64,000 nucleotides of DNA from Thioclava sp. JE_KL1 (GCF_009296265.1 NZ_WBJS01000001.1:310001-374000); one strand, 5' to 3'. Numbered from the stretch's first letter, positions 45,984-54,899 are shown. Notes: generated by a model not told the origin, from the letters alone. Program-made: numbers and translations.

Positions 45984-47654
45984 ATGGCGGACGCAGCCGT
46001 TCACGGCGAGGGCGCACATGACACGCGCGGGTTCTTTACCCGTTGGTTCATGTCGACCAATCACAAGGATATCGGGATCTTGTATCTCTTCACCGCAGGC
46101 GCGGTGGGGCTGATCTCGGTCCTGTTCACAGTTTACATGCGCCTCGAGCTGATGGAGCCGGGCGTGCAATACATGTGCGCCGAGGGCGCGCGCTTCATCG
46201 CTTCGGCCGAGGAATGCACCCCCGACGGGCACCTCTGGAACGTGATGATCACCTATCACGGCGTCCTGATGATGTTCTTCGTCGTCATTCCGGCGCTGTT
46301 CGGGGGCTTCGGCAACTATTTCATGCCGCTCCAGATCGGCGCGCCGGACATGGCGTTCCCGCGGATGAACAACCTCAGCTACTGGCTCTATGTCGCGGGC
46401 ACCTCGCTCGGGATCGCTTCGCTGCTCGCCCCCGGTGGCGGCGGCGGCGCAGGCTCGGGCGTGGGCTGGGTGCTCTACCCGCCGCTGTCCGTGAACGAGG
46501 GCGGCTATTCGATGGATCTCGCGATCTTCGCCGTGCACGTTTCGGGCGCCAGCTCGATCCTCGGCGCGATCAACATGATCACGACCTTCCTCAACATGCG
46601 GACGCCGGGCATGACGCTGCACAAGGTGCCGCTGTTTGCCTGGTCGATCTTCGTGACCTCCTGGCTGATCCTGCTGTCGCTGCCGGTTCTGGCAGGCGCA
46701 ATCACCATGCTGCTGATGGACCGTAACTTCGGCACCACCTTCTTCGACCCGTCGGGCGGCGGCGATCCGATCCTCTACCAGCACATCCTGTGGTTCTTCG
46801 GACACCCCGAGGTCTACATCATCATCCTGCCGGGCTTCGGCATCATCAGCCACGTCATCGCGACCTTCTCCAAGAAGCCGGTCTTCGGCTACCTGCCGAT
46901 GGTCTACGCGATGGTGGCGATCGGTGTTCTGGGCTTCGTCGTCTGGGCGCACCACATGTACACGGTGGGCCTGTCGCTGACCCAGCAGAGCTACTTCATG
47001 GTGGCGACGATGGTGATCGCGGTGCCAACGGGCGTGAAGGTATTCAGCTGGATCGCGACGATGTGGGGCGGCTCGATCGAGTTCAAGACGCCGATGCTCT
47101 GGGCGATCGGCTTCCTCTTCCTGTTCACCATCGGCGGCGTGACCGGCGTGGTGCTGTCGCAGGCGCCGCTCGACCGCGTCTATCACGACACCTACTACGT
47201 CGTGGCGCACTTCCACTACGTGATGTCGCTGGGGGCGGTGTTCGCGATCTTCGCGGGCGTCTACTTCTGGATCGGCAAGATGTCGGGCCGCCAGTACCCG
47301 GAATGGGCCGGCAAGCTGCACTTCTGGATGATGTTCATCGGGTCGAACCTGATCTTCTTCCCGCAGCACTTCCTGGGCCGTCAGGGCATGCCGCGCCGTT
47401 ACATCGACTATCCGGAGGCCTTCGCCACCTGGAACTACATCAGCTCGATCGGTGCGTTCATCTCGTTCGCCAGCTTCGTGTTCTTCATCGGCATCGTGTT
47501 CTACACCCTGTTCAAGGGTAAGCGCGTCACCGAGAACAACTACTGGAACGAGTATGCCGACACGCTGGAGTGGACCCTGCCCTCCCCGCCGCCGGAGCAC
47601 ACTTTCGAGGAGCTCCCGAAGCGCGAGGATTGGGATCACGCCCACGCGCACTAG
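45984..47654 (+). CDS. ctaD: Cytochrome c oxidase subunit I (aa3 type)
   Basis: This 556-residue, 12-TM catalytic subunit holds haem a, haem a3 and CuB. It starts with [17 protein letters not shown]; CuB/haem ligands are in [10 protein letters not shown] and WAHHMYTVG, haem ligands in [10 protein letters not shown]. The K-channel and Tyr-His crosslink site (HPEVY) are intact. GGGAGA lies before the ATG. Subunits II and III are not in this window, so ctaD is separate from them, as in Rhodobacter and Paracoccus. The spacer upstream (45758-45983) has no ORF. Confidence 0.97.
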   Translation: MADAAVHGEGAHDTRGFFTRWFMSTNHKDIGILYLFTAGAVGLISVLFTVYMRLELMEPGVQYMCAEGARFIASAEECTPDGHLWNVMITYHGVLMMFFVVIPALFGGFGNYFMPLQIGAPDMAFPRMNNLSYWLYVAGTSLGIASLLAPGGGGGAGSGVGWVLYPPLSVNEGGYSMDLAIFAVHVSGASSILGAINMITTFLNMRTPGMTLHKVPLFAWSIFVTSWLILLSLPVLAGAITMLLMDRNFGTTFFDPSGGGDPILYQHILWFFGHPEVYIIILPGFGIISHVIATFSKKPVFGYLPMVYAMVAIGVLGFVVWAHHMYTVGLSLTQQSYFMVATMVIAVPTGVKVFSWIATMWGGSIEFKTPMLWAIGFLFLFTIGGVTGVVLSQAPLDRVYHDTYYVVAHFHYVMSLGAVFAIFAGVYFWIGKMSGRQYPEWAGKLHFWMMFIGSNLIFFPQHFLGRQGMPRRYIDYPEAFATWNYISSIGAFISFASFVFFIGIVFYTLFKGKRVTENNYWNEYADTLEWTLPSPPPEHTFEELPKREDWDHAHAH

Positions 47655-47679
47655 TGATCTAGATCTCCTGATAACGAGA

Positions 47680-47708
47680 ACGGCCCCGGAGCGATCCGGG
47701 GCCGTTTG
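47680..47708 (+). terminator. Terminator after ctaD
   Basis: ACGGCCCCGGA/TCCGGGGCCGT stem (11 bp) around a GCGA loop, then TTT. It lies 25 nt past the stop. The short T run makes it moderately efficient. Confidence 0.8.
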
Positions 47709-47746
47709 CAAAAGGGCGAGAGGTTGCAGGAAGGACCGGGCGGATC

Positions 47747-48283
47747 ATGCCCTATCGCTGGACAGATACCGAAGGCCAAACCATGGAGGCGCCCCGCTCC
47801 GAGGCTGCGCCCCTGCCCGATCAGCTGCACCTGTGGCCCTACCGCTCCCTGCCGCGCAAAGGCTTCGTCTTCTTCATCGCGGCCACGGTGGTCATGGTCA
47901 GCCTGCCGCTCCTGTCGCTGCTGGGCCATGTGGAGCTGTGGGGGCTGCTGCCCTTCATCGCGCTCGCCATTGCAGGCGTATGGTGGGCAATCTCGCATAG
48001 CTATCGCACGGGGGAGGTGCTCGAGGTTCTGACCTTCAACGGGCCGGACCTGCACCTGATCCGCCACGAACCGGGCAAACCCTCGCGCGACTGGGCGGCC
48101 AATCCGCATTGGGTGCAAGCTGATCTGCATGGAAAGGGCGGGCCGGTCGAAGCCTACCTGACGCTGCGCGGCGGCCCGCGCGAGGTGGAGATCGGCGCCT
48201 TTCTCACCCCGGAAGAGCGTCGCCAGCTGCACCGCGAACTCGTGATCCGGCTTGCGGCCGCACGCGCGCCCATTGCGCCCTGA
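47747..48283 (+). CDS. DUF2244 membrane protein
   Basis: A 178-residue inner-membrane protein: short N-terminus, two hydrophobic helices (about 40-80), then a soluble domain with TGEVLEVLTFNGPDLHLIRH and GAFLTPEERRQLHREL. The pattern is DUF2244, often found near cytochrome oxidase genes in alphaproteobacteria. Function is unknown. An alternative start at 47783 would drop 12 residues. It follows ctaD after its terminator. Confidence 0.85.
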   Translation: MPYRWTDTEGQTMEAPRSEAAPLPDQLHLWPYRSLPRKGFVFFIAATVVMVSLPLLSLLGHVELWGLLPFIALAIAGVWWAISHSYRTGEVLEVLTFNGPDLHLIRHEPGKPSRDWAANPHWVQADLHGKGGPVEAYLTLRGGPREVEIGAFLTPEERRQLHRELVIRLAAARAPIAP

Positions 48284-48295
48284 CCACCGTGAACC

Positions 48296-48712
48296 TCACT
48301 TAGAAATGCCAACCCCCGGCGCGGCCACGGGCAGGCATTCATACTGCTCTTCGATCTTCAACGCCGCTTCGCGCGCCCAGGCGTCGCTGTCCCGGTTGAC
48401 CTCTTGCGCGGCGGAGCTCGCCCCGGTTCCGGCTTCCAGAGCGGAGACCAGCGCCTCGGCGAACCTGTCGCCGTAGTTTTGTATTTCGACCTCATAAGCA
48501 GCATGGGCCTTGCGCGCGCGGGCCTTGGTGGCCCTCGGCGTGCTGCCCGGCGCGCAGAGATAGCTCACCTCACCGCCCAGGGCAGACGAGTTGAAATGAT
48601 AAAGCGTGCGGTCGGGATAGCTCCGCTTCAGATCCTGCAAGCCCGGCTGCGGGACACATCCCGCCAGCCCGACAACCGTCCCAATCACCGCCAATCCCGG
48701 AAGACGCCCCAT
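48296..48712 (-). CDS. Small lipoprotein of unknown function
   Basis: A 138-residue lipoprotein: the lipobox is VGLAGC near residue 19, after which the mature chain carries two Cys (YLCAPG and YECLPV) and a Ser/Ala-rich helix. The ATG at 48712 is chosen because GGAGG lies 8 nt before it; the open frame starting at 48733 is less supported. I recognise no family. It stands alone on the minus strand, convergent with the DUF2244 gene. Confidence 0.65.
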   Translation of the reverse strand: MGRLPGLAVIGTVVGLAGCVPQPGLQDLKRSYPDRTLYHFNSSALGGEVSYLCAPGSTPRATKARARKAHAAYEVEIQNYGDRFAEALVSALEAGTGASSAAQEVNRDSDAWAREAALKIEEQYECLPVAAPGVGISK

Positions 48713-48775
48713 CAACTCCTCCAAACATATCACTCGTTACGCAAAATCGAACGCGGCCCTGGCTGGCCGCGGCGT

Positions 48776-48961
48776 TCAATCGTCCTTGCTGTCGGGCAGG
48801 TCTTCACGCTTCGTGCTCGCCATCTCGTCGAGCTCGCTCTCGGACATGGTGTCATACATCTCCTTCGATGCGCCCTGAAGATCGCCGACCTTCGCCTCGC
48901 CGCGTTTCGCGGCCAAGGCGGCCCCCGCCGCTTTCTGCTGTGCTTTCGATTGTGCCTTCAT
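48776..48961 (-). CDS. DUF3008 family small basic protein
   Basis: A 61-residue protein: KAQSKAQQKAAGAALAAKRG is the family start, followed by KEMYDTMSESELDEMASTKR. Function is unknown. The ATG at 48961 has AGGGAGG 6 nt upstream. It may be in one transcript with yqeY, though a terminator-like hairpin sits between. Confidence 0.85.
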   Translation of the reverse strand: MKAQSKAQQKAAGAALAAKRGEAKVGDLQGASKEMYDTMSESELDEMASTKREDLPDSKDD

Positions 48962-48985
48962 CGCGAGCCTCCCTAGGACCATCTG

Positions 48986-49013
48986 AAAAAGAAAACGCCC
49001 CGCAAGGGGGCGC
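48986..49013 (-). terminator. Terminator after the YqeY gene
   Basis: On the minus strand CGCCCC-TTGC-GGGGCG is followed by TTTTCTTTTT. It lies just beyond the YqeY stop. Confidence 0.8.
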
Positions 49014-49043
49014 TGTTCCCAGTCTCGAGAGACCCAATTCAGA

Positions 49044-49508
49044 TCAGGAGGCGAGGCGATCCTTCACCATCGGGCCGGCCTTCGAGAAATCCATCTGTCC
49101 GGTATATTGGCCCTTCAGCTCGCCCATCACGCGGCCCATGTCGCGAATCGACTCGGCGCCGAGTTTCGCGATGGCAGCCTCGATGGCGTCGTTGACCTCG
49201 TTCTCGCTCAGCTGACGCGGCAGGAAGTCCTCGATCACGCGGATCTCGGCCTGTTCCTTCTCGGCCAATTCAAGCCGACCGCCCTCTTCATAGGCGCGTG
49301 CGCTTTCCTGACGCTGCTTCACCATCTTTCCCATGATCGCAAGCACTTCGGCGTCGCCGACAGTGCCCTCGCCCTCGCCTTCGGCGCGCATCGCGATCTC
49401 GCGGTCCTTGATGGCAGCGTTGACCAGTCGCAGCGTCGAGAGCCGCTCCTGATCCTTTTCCTTCATCGCCGCTTTCAACGCGGCGGCGATCTTATCGCGC
49501 ATTTGCAT
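49044..49508 (-). CDS. GatB/YqeY domain-containing protein
   Basis: A 154-residue helical protein related to the tail domain of the tRNA amidotransferase subunit GatB. It has STLRLVNAAIKDREIA and YEEGGRLELAEKEQAEI, then the domain end RDMGRVMGELKGQYTGQMDF. Its function is not established; tRNA interaction is the usual proposal. Start codons at 49508 and 49502 are both possible. Confidence 0.88.
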   Translation of the reverse strand: MQMRDKIAAALKAAMKEKDQERLSTLRLVNAAIKDREIAMRAEGEGEGTVGDAEVLAIMGKMVKQRQESARAYEEGGRLELAEKEQAEIRVIEDFLPRQLSENEVNDAIEAAIAKLGAESIRDMGRVMGELKGQYTGQMDFSKAGPMVKDRLAS

Positions 49509-49581
49509 CACATCGTGTCCCTACTTCAGTGAAGGCGTCAGAATAGCGGCATTGCGAAACGCGCACAACACCGGCAAGTCA

Positions 49582-49609
49582 TTGATAAATAAGCAATTCG
49601 CAATTATCT
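49582..49609 (+). promoter_or_regulatory. Predicted sigma70 promoter for carA
   Basis: TTGATA at 49582-49587, 16 nt, then TTATCT at 49604-49609, in an unusually A/T-rich stretch 70 nt before the carA start. Good agreement with the bacterial consensus. Confidence 0.6.
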
Positions 49610-49678
49610 CATGGCCTCTTGACCCCCGCGTTCAGCGCGTCTAGGTTCCGGCGAATTTTGACATCGGGGAGTCGCGCC

Positions 49679-50842
49679 ATGCCTGCAAGCCAGTCCGCAT
49701 CGGAAAAGCCCACTGCGTTGATCGCGCTCGCTGATGGATCGCTGTTTTACGGGAAGGGTTTCGGCCGCCCGGGCGAGACAGTGGCCGAACTGGTCTTCAA
49801 CACCTCGATGACCGGCTATCAGGAAATCATGACCGACCCGTCCTATGCGGGTCAGGTGGTGACCTTCACCTTCCCCCATATCGGCAACACCGGCGTGAAC
49901 CCGGAAGATGACGAGACCAACGACCCCGTCGCCGCCGGCATGGTGGTGAAATGGGACCCGACCGAGCCGTCGAACTGGCGCGCGGCCGAGACGCTGGTCG
50001 AGTGGCTCGAGAAGCGCGGTCGGATCGGCATCGGCGGCATCGACACCCGCCGCCTGACCCGCGCGATCCGCCAGCAAGGCGCGCCGCATGTCGCGCTCGC
50101 CTACAACCCCGATGGCGTCTTCGACATCGAGGCGCTGGTGCGCAAGGCGCGTGAATGGTCCGGGCTCGAAGGTCTCGACCTCGCGAAGGACGTGACCTGC
50201 TCGCAAAGCTACCGCTGGGACGAGATGCGGTGGGCCTGGCCCGAGGGTTACAAGAAAGCCGAGGGCAACGATCTGAAAGTGGTCGCCATCGACTACGGCG
50301 CGAAGCGCAACATCCTGCGCTGCCTTGCGTCGGCTGGCTGCGACGTGACCGTCCTGCCCGCCACCGCGACCACCGAAGACGTGCTCGCGCTCGAGCCCGA
50401 TGGGGTCTTCCTGTCGAATGGTCCGGGCGATCCGGCGGCCACCGGGGAATATGCCGTGCCGATGATCAAGGGCATTCTGGAAACCGAGCTGCCGGTCTTC
50501 GGCATCTGCCTCGGCCACCAGATGCTGGCGCTCGCGCTTGGCGCGAAGACGATCAAGATGAACCACGGCCACCACGGGGCGAACCACCCGGTGAAGGACC
50601 TGACCACCGGCAAGGTCGAGATCACCTCGATGAACCACGGCTTCGCGGTCGACAGCCAGACCCTGCCCAAGGGCGTGTCGGAAACCCACGTGTCGCTCTT
50701 CGACGGCTCGAATTGCGGGATCGCCATATCCGATCGCCCGGTCTTCTCGGTGCAATATCACCCCGAGGCGAGCCCGGGCCCGCAGGACAGCTATTACCTG
50801 TTCGAGCGCTTCGCGACCGCGATGCGCGCGCGCAAGGCTTAA
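49679..50842 (+). CDS. carA: Carbamoyl-phosphate synthase small subunit (glutaminase)
   Basis: A 387-residue subunit that hydrolyses glutamine to supply ammonia to CarB, for arginine and pyrimidines. The N-terminal CPSase domain has GYQEIMTDPSYAGQVVTFTFP, and the class I glutaminase domain has Cys nucleophile GICLGHQML and the His-Glu pair QYHPEASPGP. The ATG at 49679 starts the family N-terminus. carB is not in the window. It would supply ArgF (21.4 kb). Confidence 0.96.
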   Translation: MPASQSASEKPTALIALADGSLFYGKGFGRPGETVAELVFNTSMTGYQEIMTDPSYAGQVVTFTFPHIGNTGVNPEDDETNDPVAAGMVVKWDPTEPSNWRAAETLVEWLEKRGRIGIGGIDTRRLTRAIRQQGAPHVALAYNPDGVFDIEALVRKAREWSGLEGLDLAKDVTCSQSYRWDEMRWAWPEGYKKAEGNDLKVVAIDYGAKRNILRCLASAGCDVTVLPATATTEDVLALEPDGVFLSNGPGDPAATGEYAVPMIKGILETELPVFGICLGHQMLALALGAKTIKMNHGHHGANHPVKDLTTGKVEITSMNHGFAVDSQTLPKGVSETHVSLFDGSNCGIAISDRPVFSVQYHPEASPGPQDSYYLFERFATAMRARKA

Positions 50843-50894
50843 GCTGCACTCCGACCAATCGCTCGCCGTGATGCCTAACCGGCCCCGGCGGGCG

Positions 50895-50911
50895 TTAACA
50901 CCATGTTAACC
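50895..50911 (+). promoter_or_regulatory. CtrA-like binding site upstream of the MshEN-glycosyltransferase
   Basis: TTAA (50895-50898), 7 nt, TTAACC (50906-50911): a full match to the TTAA-N7-TTAAC CtrA consensus. It lies 44 nt before the glycosyltransferase start. Whether CtrA exists in this genome cannot be seen here. Confidence 0.55.
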
Positions 50912-50954
50912 AAGCGTTCGCATTCTGCCCTGCGGGACAGATGCGAGGATTGGC

Positions 50955-53090
50955 ATGGGCGGCGCGCGGCGACAGCTTCTCGAAATACCGGCGGCGATAG
51001 CAGAACCGGCGGAACGCGCGCAGCGCGCTTCACCGGCGAATTCTTCTGGCGCGCTGGTGCGATCCGAGCGTGATCCGCAGGGCACGCCCGACCGCAAACC
51101 CAGCAGTGCCGACCGACCGCCCTTGGGGCAAATCCTGCTGGACCGAGGTGCGATCGACCCGGGCGATCTGCTCAAGGCCGCAGCATTGCGGCAACGCGAG
51201 GATGTGCGGCTGGGCGACATCCTCCTTGCGAATGGCTGGGTGCGCGAGGCCGATCTGCTAGCGGCCTTGGCCGAGCAATGGCACGCCTCGGTCGTCGATC
51301 TGCAGGCCTGCCCGCCCGATCCACGTCTGATCGACGCTGTCGGGGCGGAACTGTGCCTGAGACATGCGATGGTGCCGTGGCGGCGCGTGGGCGGCGTAAC
51401 CCTCATTGCGACCGCACGGCCCGAGGATTTCGAAGCGCTGCACGACGCCCTGCCCGCGCGCCACGCGCCCTATCGGTTGGTGCTCGCCCCGGAACGCTGC
51501 ATCCATGACAGCTTGTTGGCCCGCCGCCAGACCGCCCTGATCCGCCGCGCCGAGATCAAGGTCGACCCGGCCGAGAGCTGCCGCGACCATAACGAACAGC
51601 GTGCAAGCCGGATAGCGGCGGGCTTTGTCGTGGTGACGGGTCTCGGCCTGTGGCTCGCACCGTCTCTCCTGATCGGCATTCTCTTCGCGTGGGTGATGCT
51701 GACACTCGTGGGTTCCATGGCGCTCAAGCTCGCCGCTTTCGCGAGCGAGATCGCAGCCCATCGGCGTCCCGCCCCTGACCCGTGCGACCGTGGCGCACCT
51801 AGGGGACGGCTCCCGATCATCTCGATGATGGTACCGCTCTTTCGCGAGACGGACATCGCCGCACGACTGGTCGAACGGCTCGGCAAGCTGCGCTATCCGC
51901 GCGAATTGCTCGACGTGATCCTCGTCGTCGAGCAGACCGACGCAATGACTCTGGCAGCCCTTTCCGGCGCCGATCTGCCGCGTTGGATGCGGGTGGTCAC
52001 GGTGCCCGACGGGCCGATCAAGACCAAGCCGCGCGCGTTGAACTATGCGCTGAACTTCTGCCGGGGATCGGTGATCGGGATCTGGGACGCCGAGGACGCG
52101 CCCGAACCCGATCAGCTGCAGATCGCCGCTCAACGCTTTCTCGAGGCTCCGCCCGAGACCGCCTGTCTGCAAGGCATCCTCGACTATTACAATCCGCGCA
52201 CCAACTGGCTCGCACGCTGTTTCACCGTGGAATATGCGACATGGTTCCGGATGTTCCTGCCGGGGCTCGCGCGGCTCGGTTTCGTCGTGCCTCTGGGCGG
52301 CACGACCCTGTTCTTCCGCCGCGACGCACTGGAGAAGCTCGGCGGCTGGGACGCGCATAACGTGACCGAAGATGCCGATCTCGGCGTGCGTCTGGCGCGG
52401 CATGGCTACCGGACCGAGCTGATCCCGGCGGTTACCTACGAGGAAGCCAACTGCCGTGCTGTGCCTTGGGTCAAACAACGCTCACGCTGGCTGAAGGGCT
52501 ACGCGATGACCTGGGCGGTCCATATGCGCGATCCCGTTCGGCTCTGGCGCCAACTGGGCACGAAACGCTTCATCGGAGTGCAAATCCTGATCCTCGGATC
52601 GCTCTCGCAATATGTTCTGGCCCCGGTGTTGTGGAGCTTCTGGCTCGCGCTGTTCGGGGTCTGGCATCCGATCGCGAGCGCCCTGCCCGGCCCGGTCTTC
52701 GCGCTCGTCATGGGCACTTTCCTCCTGTCGGAGCTGATCGCGATCACGACCTCGGCCTGGGCCTGCCGCAGCGCGGAGCATCGCCATCTGATCAAATGGG
52801 TGCCGACGCTGCATTTCTATTATCCGCTGGGGGCGCTAGCAGGCTGGAAGGCGCTGTATGAGCTGGTCGCGCGGCCCTTCTACTGGGACAAGACCAGCCC
52901 ACGGCATTTTCGATGCCAATGGGGCCACAGCGCCGGACAGCGCGCAGCACAGACTTCTAGAGGAAATCGCAGCCGCACAGGCCGGGGCAAAGCCCGGAGC
53001 GCAGCGTCTGGCACATGCGCCGCTTATCGGCTGATCAGAGCGCCTCGGCCCAGTGGCCCGCCGTGCCGTGATGCGCAGCGTCGAGCGTGA
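50955..53090 (+). CDS. GT2 glycosyltransferase with N-terminal MshEN-like domain; C-terminus shifted by a frameshift
   Basis: A 711-residue inner-membrane enzyme as read. Residues 56-116 show two MshEN-type motifs, LGQILLDRGAIDPGDLL (57-73) and RLGDILLANGWVREADLL (85-102), the c-di-GMP-binding layout of MshE and NfrB-type proteins; the first motif has Pro where Arg is usual. TM pair at about 221-265; GT2 catalytic domain with WDAEDAPEPDQ, TEDADLG and QRSRW (about 508), the processive Q-x-x-R-W motif; then further TM helices. After DKTS (about 52890) an extra C shifts the frame: the other frame reads HGIFDANGATAPD and stops at 53034, next to the convergent gene, while the annotated frame overlaps it to 53090. 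Confidence 0.85.
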   Translation: MGGARRQLLEIPAAIAEPAERAQRASPANSSGALVRSERDPQGTPDRKPSSADRPPLGQILLDRGAIDPGDLLKAAALRQREDVRLGDILLANGWVREADLLAALAEQWHASVVDLQACPPDPRLIDAVGAELCLRHAMVPWRRVGGVTLIATARPEDFEALHDALPARHAPYRLVLAPERCIHDSLLARRQTALIRRAEIKVDPAESCRDHNEQRASRIAAGFVVVTGLGLWLAPSLLIGILFAWVMLTLVGSMALKLAAFASEIAAHRRPAPDPCDRGAPRGRLPIISMMVPLFRETDIAARLVERLGKLRYPRELLDVILVVEQTDAMTLAALSGADLPRWMRVVTVPDGPIKTKPRALNYALNFCRGSVIGIWDAEDAPEPDQLQIAAQRFLEAPPETACLQGILDYYNPRTNWLARCFTVEYATWFRMFLPGLARLGFVVPLGGTTLFFRRDALEKLGGWDAHNVTEDADLGVRLARHGYRTELIPAVTYEEANCRAVPWVKQRSRWLKGYAMTWAVHMRDPVRLWRQLGTKRFIGVQILILGSLSQYVLAPVLWSFWLALFGVWHPIASALPGPVFALVMGTFLLSELIAITTSAWACRSAEHRHLIKWVPTLHFYYPLGALAGWKALYELVARPFYWDKTSPRHFRCQWGHSAGQRAAQTSRGNRSRTGRGKARSAASGTCAAYRLIRAPRPSGPPCRDAQRRA

Positions 53091-53688
53091 GGCGCGTCTC
53101 GAAGGCGCGCGAGATATGGGCGCGCAGTGCCGAGGCTGCCGCATCGCCATTGCCCTCGCGGATCGCATCGACAATCGCCTGATGCTCGTCGAGCGCAGCC
53201 TCGCCCCGGCCCTTCACCGCAAGCGAGGTCGTCGCGAGAAGCGCCATCGAGCGGTGCACGAGGTCGAGCTGCTGGACAAGGTAACGATTATGCGAGGCGA
53301 GGTGAATTTGGTGGTGGAACCGGCGATTGGCCCGGCTCAACGCCTCGGGATCGTCCAGTTGCCCGCGATCCTCGTCGATCATGTTCTGCAGCACGCGGAC
53401 CTCTTCGGGCGCCGCATGTTTCGCCGCCAGCTGCGCGGCCAGCGCCTCCAGTTCGGCGCGCACGATATAGAGCTCCGCCAGCTGGTTGTGATCGAGCGAG
53501 GCCACGATCAGCGACCGCCCGTCGCGGGCCAGCATTTGCTGGGTTTCCAGCCGCTGCAGCGCCTCGCGCACCGGGGTGCGTGACACTCCGAACCGCTCCG
53601 CCAATTCGGATTCGACCAAACGGTCCCCGGGGCGGTAAACGCCTTCGTCGATGGCGTCGAGTATGAGAGTGTAGGCGTCTTTTTGCAT
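53035..53688 (-). CDS. GntR-family regulator (FadR subfamily, FCD domain)
   Basis: A 217-residue regulator: winged HTH (about 5-70) with ESELAERFGVSRTPVREALQ and the FCD helical domain (about 75-210), with a His-containing metal site (RRFHHQIHLASHN). The ATG at 53688 was chosen because the HTH starts right after it; the open frame runs 133 codons further upstream without support. It is divergent from the pyrimidine nucleotidase gene and abuts the glycosyltransferase on the 3' side. Effector unknown. Confidence 0.88.
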   Translation of the reverse strand: MQKDAYTLILDAIDEGVYRPGDRLVESELAERFGVSRTPVREALQRLETQQMLARDGRSLIVASLDHNQLAELYIVRAELEALAAQLAAKHAAPEEVRVLQNMIDEDRGQLDDPEALSRANRRFHHQIHLASHNRYLVQQLDLVHRSMALLATTSLAVKGRGEAALDEHQAIVDAIREGNGDAAASALRAHISRAFETRLTLDAAHHGTAGHWAEAL

Positions 53689-53784
53689 GCAACCTGCTTT
53701 CGCGTTCTGCCAGAGATTAGGCGCGGGCCGCCCCCGGTGACAAGCAGATTGCACCTGCGCGCCCCGCGACCTAGCTTGCAGCCC

Positions 53785-54486
53785 ATGACAGACAGCTCCG
53801 CGCCTGCCCCCGCCTCCGCCACCCCTGCCGACCGCGATCTCGCCGCCGAGTTCGCGCATGTCGACGCCTGGGTGTTCGATCTCGACAACACGCTCTACCC
53901 GCCAGAGGCGCGTCTCTTCGACCAGATCGAAGTGAAGATGACCGATTTCGTGATGCGCTCGCTGGGCGTCGATCGCGCGCGGGCCGACCATCTGCGCAAC
54001 CACTACTGGCAGCTTTACGGCACCACGCTGGCGGGTCTGATGCACGAGCACGACGTCGACCCGGCCCCCTATCTCCACGAGGTGCACGAGATTTCACTCG
54101 ACCATCTGGTGGTGGATAAGGCGCTGCGCGAAGGCATCGAAGCCCTGCCGGGACGCAAGATCGTCTATACGAACGGCTCAGCCCCCTATGCGACGCGGGT
54201 GATCGCGGCGCGCGGGCTGACGGGTCTGTTCGACGGGGTCTATGGCGTCGAGCATGCCGAGTTCCATCCCAAGCCGCGCGCCGAAGCTTTCGACCGGGTT
54301 TTCGCGCAAGCCGGGATCGCGCCCGACCGCGGTGCGATGTTCGAAGACGACGCCCGCAACCTGCGCCATCCCCATGCGATCGGGATGAAGACCGTGCATG
54401 TCGCCCCCGCTCCCGCGCCGGAGGATCACATCCACTATCACACAGCCGATCTCGCCGGGTTCCTGCGCAAAATCACGCGCGCATGA
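53785..54486 (+). CDS. HAD-family pyrimidine 5'-nucleotidase
   Basis: A 233-residue HAD phosphatase. Motif I is FDLDNTLYPP (Asp nucleophile), motif II YTNGSAPYA, the Lys is in HPKPRAEAFDRVF, and motif IV is MFEDDARNLRHP. This is the pattern of the SDT1/pyrimidine 5'-nucleotidase group that dephosphorylates UMP/CMP-like substrates. The ATG at 53785 fits the domain; the first 27 residues are Ala/Ser-rich. Confidence 0.88.
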   Translation: MTDSSAPAPASATPADRDLAAEFAHVDAWVFDLDNTLYPPEARLFDQIEVKMTDFVMRSLGVDRARADHLRNHYWQLYGTTLAGLMHEHDVDPAPYLHEVHEISLDHLVVDKALREGIEALPGRKIVYTNGSAPYATRVIAARGLTGLFDGVYGVEHAEFHPKPRAEAFDRVFAQAGIAPDRGAMFEDDARNLRHPHAIGMKTVHVAPAPAPEDHIHYHTADLAGFLRKITRA

Positions 54487-54600
54487 GGGGAATGTGACGG
54501 CGCTGCGACAATATGGCACGGCTTCGCATCTTTATCGAAACGAGATGCATCTTTAAATCACGGTGGCCTGTCAGGGAGACAGCAAACGGGAGAATCGATT

Positions 54601-54828
54601 ATGACCATGACGACCGCCGATTCCGGCGTTTCGGCCTATGTGGCCGATCATTCCGAAACCGAGCACAAGCAGATTTCGCCGGCTTTCATGTTCACCCTCG
54701 CGCTTGTCGTCGTGGCTCTGGCCGCGGGCATGGTCGCGATCATGGGCCTGGGCGGCCTGATCCTCTGGGCCGTAGGCGCCACCTGGATCATGCTCGGCCT
54801 CATCGTTGTGATGACCGCAGGCGGCTGA
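54601..54828 (+). CDS. Small two-TM membrane protein
   Basis: A 75-residue protein with an N-terminal polar part (1-27) and two hydrophobic helices (about 29-47 and 50-72) joined by a Gly-rich hairpin (MGLGGLILWAVGA). I do not recognise a family. Ribosome site GGGAGA and its own terminator suggest a real, separately expressed gene. Some alphaproteobacterial aa3 oxidase subunit IV proteins are small like this, but they have one helix. Confidence 0.65.
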   Translation: MTMTTADSGVSAYVADHSETEHKQISPAFMFTLALVVVALAAGMVAIMGLGGLILWAVGATWIMLGLIVVMTAGG

Positions 54829-54862
54829 CGTCGCACTAGTAGAATTCTCGCCCTTGGCGAAC

Positions 54863-54899
54863 ACGGCCCGGATCCGCGTGATCCGGGCTGTTTCTTTTT
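54863..54899 (+). terminator. Terminator after the small two-TM gene
   Basis: CCCGGATC pairs with GATCCGGG around CGCGT, followed by TGTTTCTTTTT. It lies about 35 nt after the stop. Confidence 0.8.

Noticed and set aside
45930-47711. 593-codon minus-strand open frame over ctaD
   Set aside because: Antisense to ctaD, which has all the haem and copper ligands.
49582-49596. FNR-like half site TTGAT near carA
   Set aside because: The right half does not match ATCAA; it fits better as the -35 of the carA promoter.
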